Position numbers and translations under genes: made by a program
Assembly (NCBI RefSeq): GCF_038007965.1
Contig: NZ_JBBOYD010000001.1
Span: 598,501 to 662,500, forward strand
Length of the DNA: 64,000 nucleotides
Direction: 5' to 3'
DNA from: Niallia sp. FSL W8-0635
GTDB taxonomy: Bacteria; Bacillota; Bacilli; Bacillales; Cytobacillaceae
Notes under the pieces: model-generated
Told to the model about the DNA's origin: nothing
What the model saw: the letters and a program-made list of their open reading frames with translations, nothing else
Databases searched by the model: none
Part shown: positions 49,140 through 58,286 of the stretch, one piece after another
How positions within the stretch are numbered: position 1 is the stretch's first letter
How the letters are laid out: every line of letters starts with the position of its first letter

Positions 49140-51071
49140 TTAGTTTCTTAACAATCGCAAGCTATTTAAGATAACTAAGATTGTACTTCCTTCATGTCCG
49201 ATAACTCCAAAAGGAAGGGCAACAACTTGTAAGAAGTTGGAAACGATAAGAAGCATAATAACAGAAATGGAGAAGATAATATTCTGTTTAATAATTCGAT
49301 TCATTCGCTTGGATAGTTGAATTGCTTCTGCAATGCGTGGTAAATCATTTTTCATTAAAACAACATCTGCTGTTTCTAAGGCAACATCTGTCCCTTCGCC
49401 CATCGCGATTCCTACATTTGCAGTAGCGAGAGCAGGAGCATCATTAATTCCATCGCCCACCATTGCGACGATTCCGTATTTTTCCTTCAGTTCTTTAATG
49501 GCAGTTACCTTCTTTTCTGGTAAGCATTCAGCGATATATTTATCGACATGACTTTCTTTAGAAATGGCTTTTGCCGTTTTTTCGCTATCTCCTGTAATCA
49601 TAACAGTGTAAATGCCACTTTTCTTTAAGCTTTGAATGGCTTCTTTTGACTCTTTACGGACAATATCCTTTAAAGCAATCATTGCGATTATTTCACCGTT
49701 TTTTTGCACAAATACAGCTGTTTTTCCTTCTTCGGATAATTGATTAAATATACCATGTTGGAAGGTTTTCGCTTCTTTTTCACCGACAAAAGCGGCTTTG
49801 CCGATTCGCCATTCTGCATCATTCATTTTTGCTGTAACGCCCCAACCAGAATTATCCTGAATACTTTCTGGCTGTTTTAATGTTTCTTTGTATTTCTGCT
49901 CAGCATAGCGAACAATCGCTTTTGCTAAAGGATGGTTCGAATGGCTTTCGATACTAGCAGTTAATTGGATAATTTCTTTTTCAGTAAAGCCTTCAGCGAC
50001 AATCACATTCGTTACAGCTGGCATTCCTTTTGTTAATGTTCCTGTTTTATCAAACGCGATTGCCCTCACATGAGCAAGATTTTCTAGATGTACGCCTCCT
50101 TTAAAAAGGATTCCAGCTCTTGCTCCATTTGATATGGCAGATAAGGTCGCTGGCATAATGCTTGCTACTAATGCACAAGGAGATGCTACAACTAAGAAAA
50201 TCATCGCTCGATAAAATGTTTCATTCCAAGACCAATCTAAAAGAAAATGGGGAAGGAACATTAATAGGACTACGATAGACAATACTATTTTGACATATGC
50301 TCCTTCAAATTTTTCAATAAACGCTTGAGAAGGGGATTTCTCACTTTGTGCGGATTGAATTAATGTAACAATCTTTTGAAATAGTGATTCGTCTGCATGC
50401 TTTGTCAGTGTCACGGTGATGGAGCCACTTATATTTACAGTTCCTGCAAATACCTCATCATTTATTTCCTTCGTTAGTGGTATGGATTCACCTGTAATTG
50501 CTGCTTCATCAATGGCAGTTGTTCCTTTTGTAATTTTTCCGTCTACAGGGACTCTTTCACCTGGTTTAATTAAAATAGTGTCCGAGACTTCAAGCGTCGA
50601 AACGGGGACAATTTCTTCCCGTCCATCAGGAAGTATTTTTACTGCTTCTTCAGGCTGTAATTTCATGAGCGCTGATATTTCCTTGTTACTCTTATTCATC
50701 GTATATGTTTCTAATGCACCACTTACTGCAAAGATAAAGATTAGGATCGCTCCTTCAGCCCAATATCCGATGAGGCAGGAGCCAATTGCTGCAAAAACCA
50801 TTAGCATTTCCACATTTAATTCTCTGTTTGCAATGGTTTCTTCGATGCCTTCCTTCGCTTTGGCATATCCACCAATAACAAAAGCGAATAAGTAGGAAGC
50901 GATAGCCAGAGACGAATAATCCAAATGATTTAAAATCCATCCTATCATAATAAAAATTCCACTTATTCCAGCGGCAATAAGCTCGAGATGAGGAGAGAGC
51001 TTGGCAAATAAAGATGGTCTCACTTCTACATTTGATTGTACAAAGGATTTCAATTCTGTTTCTGTGGACAT
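49140..51071 (-). CDS. pfeT: P1B-type metal-exporting ATPase (P1B-4 group, PfeT/ZosA-like)
   Basis: A metal efflux P-type ATPase of 643 residues without an N-terminal metal-binding domain. Motifs: TGES in the actuator domain, SPC in the transport helix (VASPCALVAS), phosphorylated Asp in FDKTGTLTKG, the HP motif in SHSNHPLAKAI, and GDGINDAPAL. The last helices contain GHEGST. SPC plus HEGG/HEGST is the pattern of the P1B-4 group, whose B. subtilis member PfeT (ZosA/YkvW) exports Fe(II) under PerR/Fur control. No clear PerR box was found upstream. The second of two ATG codons (51071) has better spacing from AGGAGG. Confidence 0.85.
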   Translation of the reverse strand: MSTETELKSFVQSNVEVRPSLFAKLSPHLELIAAGISGIFIMIGWILNHLDYSSLAIASYLFAFVIGGYAKAKEGIEETIANRELNVEMLMVFAAIGSCLIGYWAEGAILIFIFAVSGALETYTMNKSNKEISALMKLQPEEAVKILPDGREEIVPVSTLEVSDTILIKPGERVPVDGKITKGTTAIDEAAITGESIPLTKEINDEVFAGTVNISGSITVTLTKHADESLFQKIVTLIQSAQSEKSPSQAFIEKFEGAYVKIVLSIVVLLMFLPHFLLDWSWNETFYRAMIFLVVASPCALVASIMPATLSAISNGARAGILFKGGVHLENLAHVRAIAFDKTGTLTKGMPAVTNVIVAEGFTEKEIIQLTASIESHSNHPLAKAIVRYAEQKYKETLKQPESIQDNSGWGVTAKMNDAEWRIGKAAFVGEKEAKTFQHGIFNQLSEEGKTAVFVQKNGEIIAMIALKDIVRKESKEAIQSLKKSGIYTVMITGDSEKTAKAISKESHVDKYIAECLPEKKVTAIKELKEKYGIVAMVGDGINDAPALATANVGIAMGEGTDVALETADVVLMKNDLPRIAEAIQLSKRMNRIIKQNIIFSISVIMLLIVSNFLQVVALPFGVIGHEGSTILVILNSLRLLRN

Positions 51072-51165
51072 TTTCATTTTCCTCCTTTTAATAACTAGAT
51101 TTTAGTGATTTCTCTATTCTTATTGAGAGAGATAATCAAGTTCAATACCCTTAAAAAACACGAAA

Positions 51166-51189
51166 GCTGCCACCTAAAAAGGTGACAGC
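51166..51189 (-). terminator. Terminator of yfkF
   Basis: GCTGCCACC (51166-51174) pairs with GGTGACAGC (51181-51189); several T residues follow on the minus strand. Confidence 0.82.
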
Positions 51190-51266
51190 AGAAAAAACAA
51201 TAGAAATAATTTATCTGATATTTAGTTGTATGCGTTAATCCTACCACATATTGTATGTGCTGAACA

Positions 51267-52442
51267 TCATTTTGCTTCAGCCAAGTGGTGATTTTTTCTT
51301 TCTTTTTTTCCAAAGATAAAAAGGACCAAGCAAACTATTAATAAGATAGTAGCAATCACTACAAAGTAGCTAATATGCTGGAAATATTGAATAAATAGTC
51401 CTCCTAAATAAGGTCCAATTAAGCTACCGACACTAAAGGCCATACCGCATAGAAGATTTCCAGTAGGCAGAAGATTGGCTGGAACCAAATCCGTCATATA
51501 GCTAATTCCTAACGAGAAGGTAGAGCCAACTGCCATACCAGCAAGGAAAAGACAGATAATTAATCCGATTAAATAGGCCTCAAGAACGCTGGCGAAAGAA
51601 AAGCAGACAGTGCCAATAATTAAAATCGTTACAAGCGTCCGTCTTCTTCCGAATTTATCACTAATCATTCCTAGAGGAAGCTGAAAGACTATTGCACCTA
51701 TGGAAAAGGCAGTAAGCAAAAAGGAAATTTGGACAACGGTTAATTCAATTCTCAATCCGTATACTGGAAAACTAGAGTTTAAGCTTGATTCCAAGAAACC
51801 ATAGGCAAGCGGTGGAAGAAAGGCAACCCATGCATACTTCATGGCACTAGAGAAACGTTTCATTGTATCTATAAAAGAATTGGTTTCAACCGTTTGTTTT
51901 GGAAAATCATTTTTAATCCATAGAATAAAAATCCATGCGATAAAGCACATAATGGATGAAAGAATAAAAGGAAGTGATTCATTTATTTTTACTAAAGGTG
52001 TTAATAATGGCCCCACTGCGAACCCGATACCAAAGAAAACGCCATATAGAGAAATATTACGTCCTCGTTTTTCTTTTGGTGATGCGGTAGTTATCCATGT
52101 TTGCGTTGCGAAATGGAGGGAGTGATCACCAATCCCGATAAATAAACGAAGAAGGAACCAAAACCAGAAGGTCTTCCATAGCGGAAAAAGTGCTAGGGAA
52201 ATAATAACGACAAGCCCGCCAAAAACAATGACAGGTTTATAGCCATATTTACGCAAAGGAGATTCCATAAAAGGGGATATAAGAAGTATCCCTATATAGA
52301 GACCCACTGCATTTAATCCATTTAAACTAGAAGAAAGTCCATCATTTTCAAAAATGACTGCTATTAAAGGAAGCAGCATTCCTTGACTAAATCCAGAAAT
52401 ACTGACAATGCTTATTAATACTGCAAATTTTTTACTGTTCAT
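51267..52442 (-). CDS. yfkF: Major facilitator superfamily transporter (YfkF)
   Basis: A 12-helix MFS drug-type exporter of 391 residues. The loop 2-3 motif is a variant (SPFMESPLRKYGYKPVIVFGG), and the loop 8-9 copy is GMISDKFGRRRTLV. Its length and its position beside yfkE match B. subtilis YfkF. The substrate is unknown. GAGGAG precedes the ATG. It is transcribed away from yfkE. Confidence 0.88.
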   Translation of the reverse strand: MNSKKFAVLISIVSISGFSQGMLLPLIAVIFENDGLSSSLNGLNAVGLYIGILLISPFMESPLRKYGYKPVIVFGGLVVIISLALFPLWKTFWFWFLLRLFIGIGDHSLHFATQTWITTASPKEKRGRNISLYGVFFGIGFAVGPLLTPLVKINESLPFILSSIMCFIAWIFILWIKNDFPKQTVETNSFIDTMKRFSSAMKYAWVAFLPPLAYGFLESSLNSSFPVYGLRIELTVVQISFLLTAFSIGAIVFQLPLGMISDKFGRRRTLVTILIIGTVCFSFASVLEAYLIGLIICLFLAGMAVGSTFSLGISYMTDLVPANLLPTGNLLCGMAFSVGSLIGPYLGGLFIQYFQHISYFVVIATILLIVCLVLFIFGKKERKNHHLAEAK

Positions 52443-52674
52443 ATTTTTCTCCTCAATGTTTTACCTGCTGACAATATTTAGTCTCCCTAAAAGATGTTAA
52501 ATGGGATTTAACAGTATTGCAATAGATTTTTTAGGGACAAGTAAAATTTATTTGCAATGCGGAGAAACAATTTTAGGGAATTGGTTATATTTGGGCAAAG
52601 TAGCTGTATAATAAGTTTAGCCTCTGGTTGAATGGGAAATTATATGAAAGTGATAGAAGAAAGGAAGCGAAAAA

Positions 52675-53739
52675 ATGGTTAATAAAATATTTACAATTGC
52701 AGCTTTTATTGGGGTTCCAGTATCGATTATTGGTACATTACTTCATTGGTCAAGTATTGTTATGTTTGTTATTTACTGTCTTACCATTATAGCTTTATCT
52801 AGTTTTATGGGAAGAGCGACAGAAAGCTTAGCGATTGTTGCAGGTCCTCGGATTGGTGGATTATTAAATGCTACTTTTGGTAATGCAGTTGAATTAATCA
52901 TTGCTATATTTGCATTACGCGAGGGTTTAACAGAAGTGGTATTGGCATCCTTAACTGGATCCGTGCTAGGGAATTTATTGCTTGTAGCAGGCTTGTCCTT
53001 TTTCATAGGAGGATTAAAGTATAAGAGACAGCAATTTAATGTTTTTGATGCTCGTCATAATTCTGGTCTATTAATTTTTGCAGTAATTGTTGCATTTGTT
53101 ATTCCAGAAGTATTTGCTATGAATATGAATGAAGGAAAAACACTTTCGCTGAGTATCGGAATAGCTATTATTTTAATTTTATTATATTTAGCGGCACTAT
53201 TCTTCAAGCTGGTAACGCATCGTGGCGTTTATCAAGTCGAAAAGAATGGCGAAGCTGGGCATGGACATGACGAAACTCCAGAATGGTCCGTGAAAAAAAG
53301 CATCACAATTTTAGCAATTGCAACACTTGCTGTTGCTTATGTATCCGAAAACTTAGTACATACTTTTGAGGTAGTAGCAGAGTCCTTTGGATGGTCAGAG
53401 TTATTTATCGGGATTATTATTGTTGCTATCGTTGGAAATGCTGCAGAACATGCTTCAGCTGTTGTAATGGCTTATAAGAATAAGATGGATATTGCTGTTG
53501 AAATCGCGATTGGGTCGACACTGCAAATCGCAATGTTTGTTGCACCATTATTAGTGCTATTATCCTTGTTCTTCCCGAGCGGAATGTCATTAGTATTTAC
53601 ATTGCCAGAACTTATTAGTATGGCAACGGCGGTGTTGTTAATGGTAAGTATTTCGAATGATGGAGAGACGAACTGGTTTGAGGGAGCAACATTACTAGCT
53701 GCTTATGCAATTATGGGAATCGGCTTTTATTTACTTTAA
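52675..53739 (+). CDS. yfkE: Ca2+/H+ antiporter, CaCA/CAX family (YfkE/ChaA)
   Basis: Membrane antiporter that exports Ca2+ in exchange for H+. Eleven helices in 354 residues with the two ion-binding repeats: GGLLNATFGNAVELIIAIFAL in the first half and GNAAEHASAVVMAY in the second, both carrying the essential Glu. The loop HGHDETPEWS separates the halves. B. subtilis YfkE is a characterised member. AAGGAAGCG precedes the ATG, and a strong terminator follows. Confidence 0.94.
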   Translation: MVNKIFTIAAFIGVPVSIIGTLLHWSSIVMFVIYCLTIIALSSFMGRATESLAIVAGPRIGGLLNATFGNAVELIIAIFALREGLTEVVLASLTGSVLGNLLLVAGLSFFIGGLKYKRQQFNVFDARHNSGLLIFAVIVAFVIPEVFAMNMNEGKTLSLSIGIAIILILLYLAALFFKLVTHRGVYQVEKNGEAGHGHDETPEWSVKKSITILAIATLAVAYVSENLVHTFEVVAESFGWSELFIGIIIVAIVGNAAEHASAVVMAYKNKMDIAVEIAIGSTLQIAMFVAPLLVLLSLFFPSGMSLVFTLPELISMATAVLLMVSISNDGETNWFEGATLLAAYAIMGIGFYLL

Positions 53740-53761
53740 AAAAATATGGAAAAATAACAAG

Positions 53762-53796
53762 GCCTAGCCGCTTTCTTTACAGCGGCTAGGCTTTTC
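53762..53796 (+). terminator. Terminator of yfkE
   Basis: GCCTAGCCGCT (53762-53772) pairs with AGCGGCTAGGC (53781-53791), followed by TTTTC. Confidence 0.92.
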
Positions 53797-53876
53797 TTGG
53801 GTAAATCCACCTTTCTATTCATTAAATTAAGTTTTTTAAGTATTCGTAGTTTTAAATATGTTGTTTAGGGAATCTA

Positions 53877-53996
53877 TCATGTCGCTTCCATCGGATCACC
53901 AACCTCTTTTCCTTTTATTGTTTGAATAAAATTCTGATTGATGAATATTCAAAGGTTTTTATTTTCCTCCTTTACTAAAATACAAGCGATCTTAAT
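53877..53996 (-). pseudogene. Minus-strand short frame with strong SD, ATT start and internal TGA
   Basis: On the minus strand a -10 TATAAT (54030-54025) is followed by AAAGGAGGG and then ATT AAG ATC. The frame encodes IKIACILVKEENKNL, a TGA, then IFINQNFIQTIKGKEVGDPM and EAT before TGA at 53877. The good promoter and ribosome binding site contrast with a broken frame lacking a standard start. A degraded gene or a leader region is possible. Nothing else is seen in the 53.8-54.16 kb gap. Confidence 0.25.
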
Positions 53997-54160
53997 AGCT
54001 GCCCTCCTTTTATTTGATGACTTTATTATACAATAATAATTAATAAATGTAAATATTCTGATTATTTATTTTTATGAATTTTGGACAAGTTTCACCTTTC
54101 TTATGCATAAGAATAAAAGTAGCGATAAAAGCATGTATGGGGGAAGGAGTTATAAGGGGA

Positions 54161-54772
54161 ATGACACTGTTTTATCGATGCCTTTTCTATATTGGTGGGC
54201 TTTTTATATTAGCATTTGGTGGTGCGTTAACAATTAAGGCAAACCTAGGGGCAGGTCCTTGGGATGCACTAAGTGTAGGGCTATCTCATTTAGTCGGACT
54301 TACTATAGGGAGCTGGATTGTTATTGTAGGAATCGTCCTTATATTTGTTAATGCTATTATTTTACGCCAAAGGCCAAATTTATTGTCACTTGCAACGGTG
54401 TTTATACTAGGGTCATTCATTGATTTCTGGATGGCTCATCTCGTTAATCAACTTCACTATTTTTTGTTTACTAGCCAATTGCTTTTACTTATTACTGGAT
54501 TAATTATTATTGGATTAGGGATAGCTCTATATTTACAATCTGAATTTCCTTTAAATCCAATTGATGATTTTATGGTGACGATTCAAGAAAGATTTGGAGT
54601 AAATCTTATGACTGCCAAGTTAATTGGAGAAATTCTTGCTTTATTTTTCGCTTTTTTAGTAAATGGGCCAATTGGGCTTGGGACACTCATTATCGCTTTT
54701 GGGCTCGGTCCTGCTATTCAATTTTTCCATCCGTATTGCTCGAAATTAACAGGGAAATTCGTAGTAAAATAG
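54161..54772 (+). CDS. YczE/YyaS-type integral membrane protein
   Basis: A five-to-six-helix membrane protein of 203 residues in the YczE/YyaS/YitT-like family: FGGALTIKANLGAGPWDALSVGLS and LYLQSEFPLNPIDDFMVTIQERFGVNLMTAKLIGEIL are the family signatures. Function unclear; YczE homologues are linked to secreted product formation in some bacilli. The frame starts 29 codons earlier without a ribosome binding site; GAAGGAG before ATG 54161 selects this start. It is inserted between yfkE and yfkD relative to B. subtilis. Confidence 0.82.
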   Translation: MTLFYRCLFYIGGLFILAFGGALTIKANLGAGPWDALSVGLSHLVGLTIGSWIVIVGIVLIFVNAIILRQRPNLLSLATVFILGSFIDFWMAHLVNQLHYFLFTSQLLLLITGLIIIGLGIALYLQSEFPLNPIDDFMVTIQERFGVNLMTAKLIGEILALFFAFLVNGPIGLGTLIIAFGLGPAIQFFHPYCSKLTGKFVVK

Positions 54773-54813
54773 TAATTAGAGAAAAAAATATTTTATTAAT
54801 GGATAATCTAAGC

Positions 54814-54864
54814 GAACTCCGAAAAAAATAATCATAGTTATGGATGATTATTTGAAGGGAGTTC
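54814..54864 (+). promoter_or_regulatory. Hairpin that sequesters the yfkD ribosome binding site
   Basis: GAACTCC (54814-54820) pairs with GGGAGTTC (54857-54864), and AATAATCAT (54827-54835) pairs with ATGATTATT (54844-54852). The ribosome binding site AAGGGAG of yfkD lies in the 3' arm. No T run follows, so it is not a terminator. Confidence 0.6.
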
Positions 54865-54873
54865 AAACTTGCT

Positions 54874-55698
54874 ATGTATAAGAAAATAACGATTGTGCTT
54901 TTATCTTTTTTCTTAATGCTTCCAATGTTAACTTATGCGGAAAAAGCAAAAGAGAAAGAAAAAGAAGAGAATCCACCAAAATCAAAAATTATTACGATCC
55001 CAAATTCAGTTATGAATATTACGAAGGAAAATACGTATCCAAATCCGACTCAGGATGTGCCTAAGCTACAGCCAAGCGAATTGACGCAGCAGCTTATTAA
55101 TTCGACTAAGGTGAAAATTGATAATCCAGATTTAATTCGCATGCTGAATGAGTCCACGGTAAATAGTACGCCATTTGCACTTGGTTATAAGGCAATTGTA
55201 TATTTAGGACAATGGCCGCTTAATTATGAATCAACGGAAACGGCACCGAATTGGGAGTATCAGAAGATAAATACAAATTTTTACGATAACCGCGGTGGCA
55301 AGTCACCATATCAAATTCATTATGTACAAGAATCACAGAAAACGGTAAGAGGTGGTTTAACTGCTAAGGTGCCAAATGCGGAGCAAGTAAAGAAAATGAT
55401 GCTAGTTAAAGCAACACAAAATTCAGGCTTATCTCTTGCGTTTGAAACGGTAATTGGTACAGGTACAAAGAAAGATCAAGTCTATAATATCCCTCCAAAA
55501 AGACTAGGGTATTTATATGGATATGCTCCCGCTGTCAATGAAAAAGGAAAAGTGACATATGGAGAAGTTTATATGATGCTAAAAGGAAGCAAAAAATCAA
55601 TTGTTGTTAAAAATGTAACTTCTCAAGGAATTGGTGCATGGATTCCAGTACAGGATCATGTTTCCTTTGGATTCCTAGCGAGCGAAAGACCGAAATAA
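54874..55698 (+). CDS. yfkD: Secreted protein YfkD
   Basis: A 274-residue exported protein with a signal peptide (MYKKITIVLLSFFLMLPMLTYA, predicted cut after TYA) and a highly charged start of the mature part (EKAKEKEKEENPP). The body (KIITIPNSVMNITKENTYPNPTQDVPKLQPSEL, YLYGYAPAVNEKGKVTYGEVYMMLKG) is the YfkD family of Bacillaceae, of unknown function. It lies between yfkE and yfkAB as in B. subtilis. Its ribosome binding site is within a hairpin. Confidence 0.9.
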   Translation: MYKKITIVLLSFFLMLPMLTYAEKAKEKEKEENPPKSKIITIPNSVMNITKENTYPNPTQDVPKLQPSELTQQLINSTKVKIDNPDLIRMLNESTVNSTPFALGYKAIVYLGQWPLNYESTETAPNWEYQKINTNFYDNRGGKSPYQIHYVQESQKTVRGGLTAKVPNAEQVKKMMLVKATQNSGLSLAFETVIGTGTKKDQVYNIPPKRLGYLYGYAPAVNEKGKVTYGEVYMMLKGSKKSIVVKNVTSQGIGAWIPVQDHVSFGFLASERPK

Positions 55699-55857
55699 TC
55701 GTTTGGGAAAAGACTGACTATTGGATGTCAGTCTTTTTGATATTGGAAAGAGATGGTGGGGAGAAGGAGGGAAGGAAGGTGATTTTCATGAGTGGGATGA
55801 ACGCCACAAAAGCAGTGGTAAGAGGGAAAAGTGGTTTTCATAAACCAATAAAATCCA

Positions 55858-55892
55858 ATAAAAAAGGTGCCCATCATTTCACAGCGGACACC
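55858..55892 (-). terminator. Terminator of yfkAB
   Basis: GGTG-CCC (55866-55872) pairs with GG-ACACC (55886-55892); the minus strand then reads into a T run (55865-55858). Confidence 0.75.
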
Positions 55893-55899
55893 ATCTTCC

Positions 55900-57024
55900 T
55901 TATCGACTAATTAATGCTTTTCTCTTTGTGAAATCAATATCTTGATAATAGCTATTTTTCACAAGTACGTTTGGTCCAAGGCATTTGACAGCTGGGCAAT
56001 GGCAATTTAGCGAACTTGCTAAATCAGTGGAAAGCCATTTTTGGAAAATATCCTCTAAATTATCTTTTTGGATATTGCCAAGTGCTGGAGTATCGCCAAA
56101 ATCTGTAACAATTACGTCACCAGTAAAAATATTTACATTTAAACGAGAACGTCCATCGGGATCATTACGAACAGTTACATTTTTGCTAGAATAAAGGCGG
56201 TTTAATAACTGTAAATCTTCTTCTTTGGTGTTACAAGGATAGAATGGAAGTGTACCAAATAGCATCCATACATTTTCATCACGAATATCTAAAAGATGGT
56301 TGATGCTAGCTCTAATTTCATCTAATGATAATGTTTCTAAAGAAGAAGCAAAATCGGATGGGTACATTGGGTGAATCTCGTGTCTTTGACATTTCATTTC
56401 ATCGACAATTTGTCGGTGGATATGCTCTAAATACGGGAGTGTACGTTTATTAAGCATTGTTTCAGCAGAAACCACTACGCCTGCTTCTACTAACGCTCTA
56501 CTATTTGTAATAATGTTGTTAAATAGTTTTCCTCTTTGTTCATATGTGGGTTTTCTTGTCATCATTGCAAAACCGCGTTCTGCGAATTCTTCTTCTGTGC
56601 CCCAGTTATGGGAGATATGCAATACATCTAAGTAAGGAATTACGGGTTCATAACGGTCAAGACCTAATGTTAGATTTGAATTCAACTGCGTTTTTACGCC
56701 ACGACTATGAGCATATTTGAAAAGTGGAACGACATAATTTTCAACAGATTTTCTACTCATCATTGGTTCTCCACCAGTAATACTAAGGGAACGTAAATGA
56801 GGAATTTCATCTAGTTTTTTCAACAATAAATCAATCGGCAATGCGTTTGGATCCTTTGGCTGAAGTGTGTAGCCAACAGCACAGTGTTCACAGCGCATAT
56901 TACATAGAGTTGTTGTGGTGAATTCGATATTTGATAAAGTTAATTTTCCGTGTTGCTCCATATCCATATAAGCTTCCCAAGGGTCTATACTTGGGTTAAT
57001 CTTATTTTTTTCTGTAATCATCAT
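55900..57024 (-). CDS. yfkAB: Radical SAM / CxCxxxxC protein YfkAB
   Basis: A radical SAM enzyme of 374 residues. The iron-sulphur cluster motif is CNMRCEHC (about residues 41-48), followed by the GGEPM motif (about 80-84). The C-terminal CHCPAVKC (about residues 347-354) is the CxCxxxxC auxiliary motif that names the family. It is one intact gene, as in the corrected B. subtilis yfkAB. The substrate is unknown. GGAGCT precedes the ATG only weakly. It ends at a terminator opposite yfkD. Confidence 0.92.
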   Translation of the reverse strand: MMITEKNKINPSIDPWEAYMDMEQHGKLTLSNIEFTTTTLCNMRCEHCAVGYTLQPKDPNALPIDLLLKKLDEIPHLRSLSITGGEPMMSRKSVENYVVPLFKYAHSRGVKTQLNSNLTLGLDRYEPVIPYLDVLHISHNWGTEEEFAERGFAMMTRKPTYEQRGKLFNNIITNSRALVEAGVVVSAETMLNKRTLPYLEHIHRQIVDEMKCQRHEIHPMYPSDFASSLETLSLDEIRASINHLLDIRDENVWMLFGTLPFYPCNTKEEDLQLLNRLYSSKNVTVRNDPDGRSRLNVNIFTGDVIVTDFGDTPALGNIQKDNLEDIFQKWLSTDLASSLNCHCPAVKCLGPNVLVKNSYYQDIDFTKRKALISR

Positions 57025-57227
57025 AAGCTCCTTTTAAAAAAATAGTTAAACTATATCTATGTGCAATTAAGGTATAGAATGCGATTTTTATCATTTATGC
57101 AATAGGAAAGGGGATAAAAGTCCCCTTGTCATTATTAAAGGAAAAAGCCTATCTGTCAAACGTTTTTGTTTTAAATAAGGCATTGGCGGGAAAAGAAACT
57201 TTAATGAGAAGAAGGGAGATGAATGAT

Positions 57228-57713
57228 ATGTCTAATGGAACTAGGCAAAGTAATAAAATCGTAACAGGTTTAGTAATTGGCAGCGCCATTGGTGTCACAA
57301 TTTCTCTAATTGATCCAGCTACAAGAAAAAGAACGATACAGAGGGTAGAGCGTTTAAAAGATACAAGCACTCGGTTTGTTCAAAGCTATAAAGATAACCC
57401 TGATGAATTCAAGAAAAATTGTAAGGAAAGAATGAATCTCTCTGCTGAAGCGATGAAAGATATTGCGGCTGAAACGCAAGGATTGTACAAGCAGATTCAA
57501 TCTACTGTAAAAGAAAGATCAAAGGATTTAAAAGAGATTACGGATGATTTTAAACAACTTTATTTTCAATCCATGCACCAATATAAACGCATTACAAAGA
57601 AAATCATCACCACAAAAGACCAAATTATTGAATCATCCGATATAGAAGAAAAGCCACAGCTTCCTGCTACTGCAGATAAAGAAGTTATGAAAACAGACAC
57701 TGTACTCTCATAG
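57228..57713 (+). CDS. YtxH-domain protein
   Basis: A 161-residue protein with a single N-terminal hydrophobic helix (KIVTGLVIGSAIGVTISLID) followed by the YtxH-type PATRKRT motif and a long helical, charged region with coiled-coil character. The same architecture is seen at 46729-47103, so the two may be distant paralogues. An upstream open frame precedes the ribosome binding site GAAGGGAG; ATG 57228, nine bases after it, is used. Function unknown; YtxH proteins are often stress-induced. A terminator follows. Confidence 0.82.
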   Translation: MSNGTRQSNKIVTGLVIGSAIGVTISLIDPATRKRTIQRVERLKDTSTRFVQSYKDNPDEFKKNCKERMNLSAEAMKDIAAETQGLYKQIQSTVKERSKDLKEITDDFKQLYFQSMHQYKRITKKIITTKDQIIESSDIEEKPQLPATADKEVMKTDTVLS

Positions 57714-57735
57714 GGAACTTTAAATATTCATGGAG

Positions 57736-57770
57736 AAAGGAGCATCTAGAATATGGATAGATGCTCCTTT
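57736..57770 (+). terminator. Terminator after the YtxH-domain gene
   Basis: AAAGGAGCATCT (57736-57747) pairs with AGATGCTCCTTT (57759-57770), followed by TAAATTTT. Confidence 0.88.
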
Positions 57771-57911
57771 TAAATTTTAATAAATGAACTAAATACTTCT
57801 CTATCAAGGGTGTAAAAAGATAAAACGTGTGTAAAGCTATAAGAAAGAATGGTTGCCGAATGGGCGAAAATTCGTTACGATAAATAGGTAGTTTTGAAAG
57901 GAGAGAATACA

Positions 57912-58097
57912 TTGGGTAGTTCTATTTCAGATAAAAATGAGCAAGTAACTTTTTTAAAGACAAGATTAAATATGTTTATGGATGTACTAGATGCGATTGA
58001 TCCAGAAGAAACGGAATTGGAAGATATCGATCGTTTAATTCTAATGATAGACGAAATTGAATCGAAATGTAATGAATTTAAACATAGAGATTTATAA
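57912..58097 (+). CDS. Small conserved protein, SE1561 family
   Basis: A 61-residue soluble helical protein (KNEQVTFLKTRLNMFMDVLDAIDPEETELEDIDRLILMIDEIESKCNEF), matching the short SE1561-type proteins of Firmicutes in wording and length. Function unknown. The frame has an earlier TTG at 57894, but AAAGGAGAG (57897-57905) places the start at TTG 57912. A terminator follows the stop codon. Confidence 0.78.
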   Translation: MGSSISDKNEQVTFLKTRLNMFMDVLDAIDPEETELEDIDRLILMIDEIESKCNEFKHRDL

Positions 58098-58106
58098 TAA
58101 AGAGCT

Positions 58107-58137
58107 GCTTGGATGAAAAATTCATCCAAGCATTTTT
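58107..58137 (+). terminator. Terminator after the SE1561-type gene
   Basis: GCTTGGATGAA (58107-58117) pairs with TTCATCCAAGC (58121-58131) around three bases, followed by ATTTTTA. Confidence 0.9.
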
Positions 58138-58286
58138 AATGGAGTTTTTTTGGAATATTTCTGTAAACGATTGCAAATTACTTCTCTATCGCAGGAGAGA
58201 AGAGTATAATTTTTTATAGGGAGTTATTTGAATGCAACATAAAATTTGCAAGGATTACTTGCGCTTTTCAAATGAGGGGGAGAAGC

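Noticed and set aside
50416..50895. Plus-strand 159-codon frame
   Set aside because: It is antisense to the metal ATPase and mirrors its codon pattern; no start signal or recognisable protein.
51072..51166. PerR/Fur box upstream of the metal ATPase
   Set aside because: No match close to TTATAATNATTATAA or TGATAATNATTATCA could be found by eye.
55789..55910. Plus-strand 40-codon frame after yfkD with GGAAGGTG upstream
   Set aside because: Its 3' half is the terminator of the convergent yfkAB gene and the sequence resembles no protein I know; kept out although the ribosome binding site is fair.
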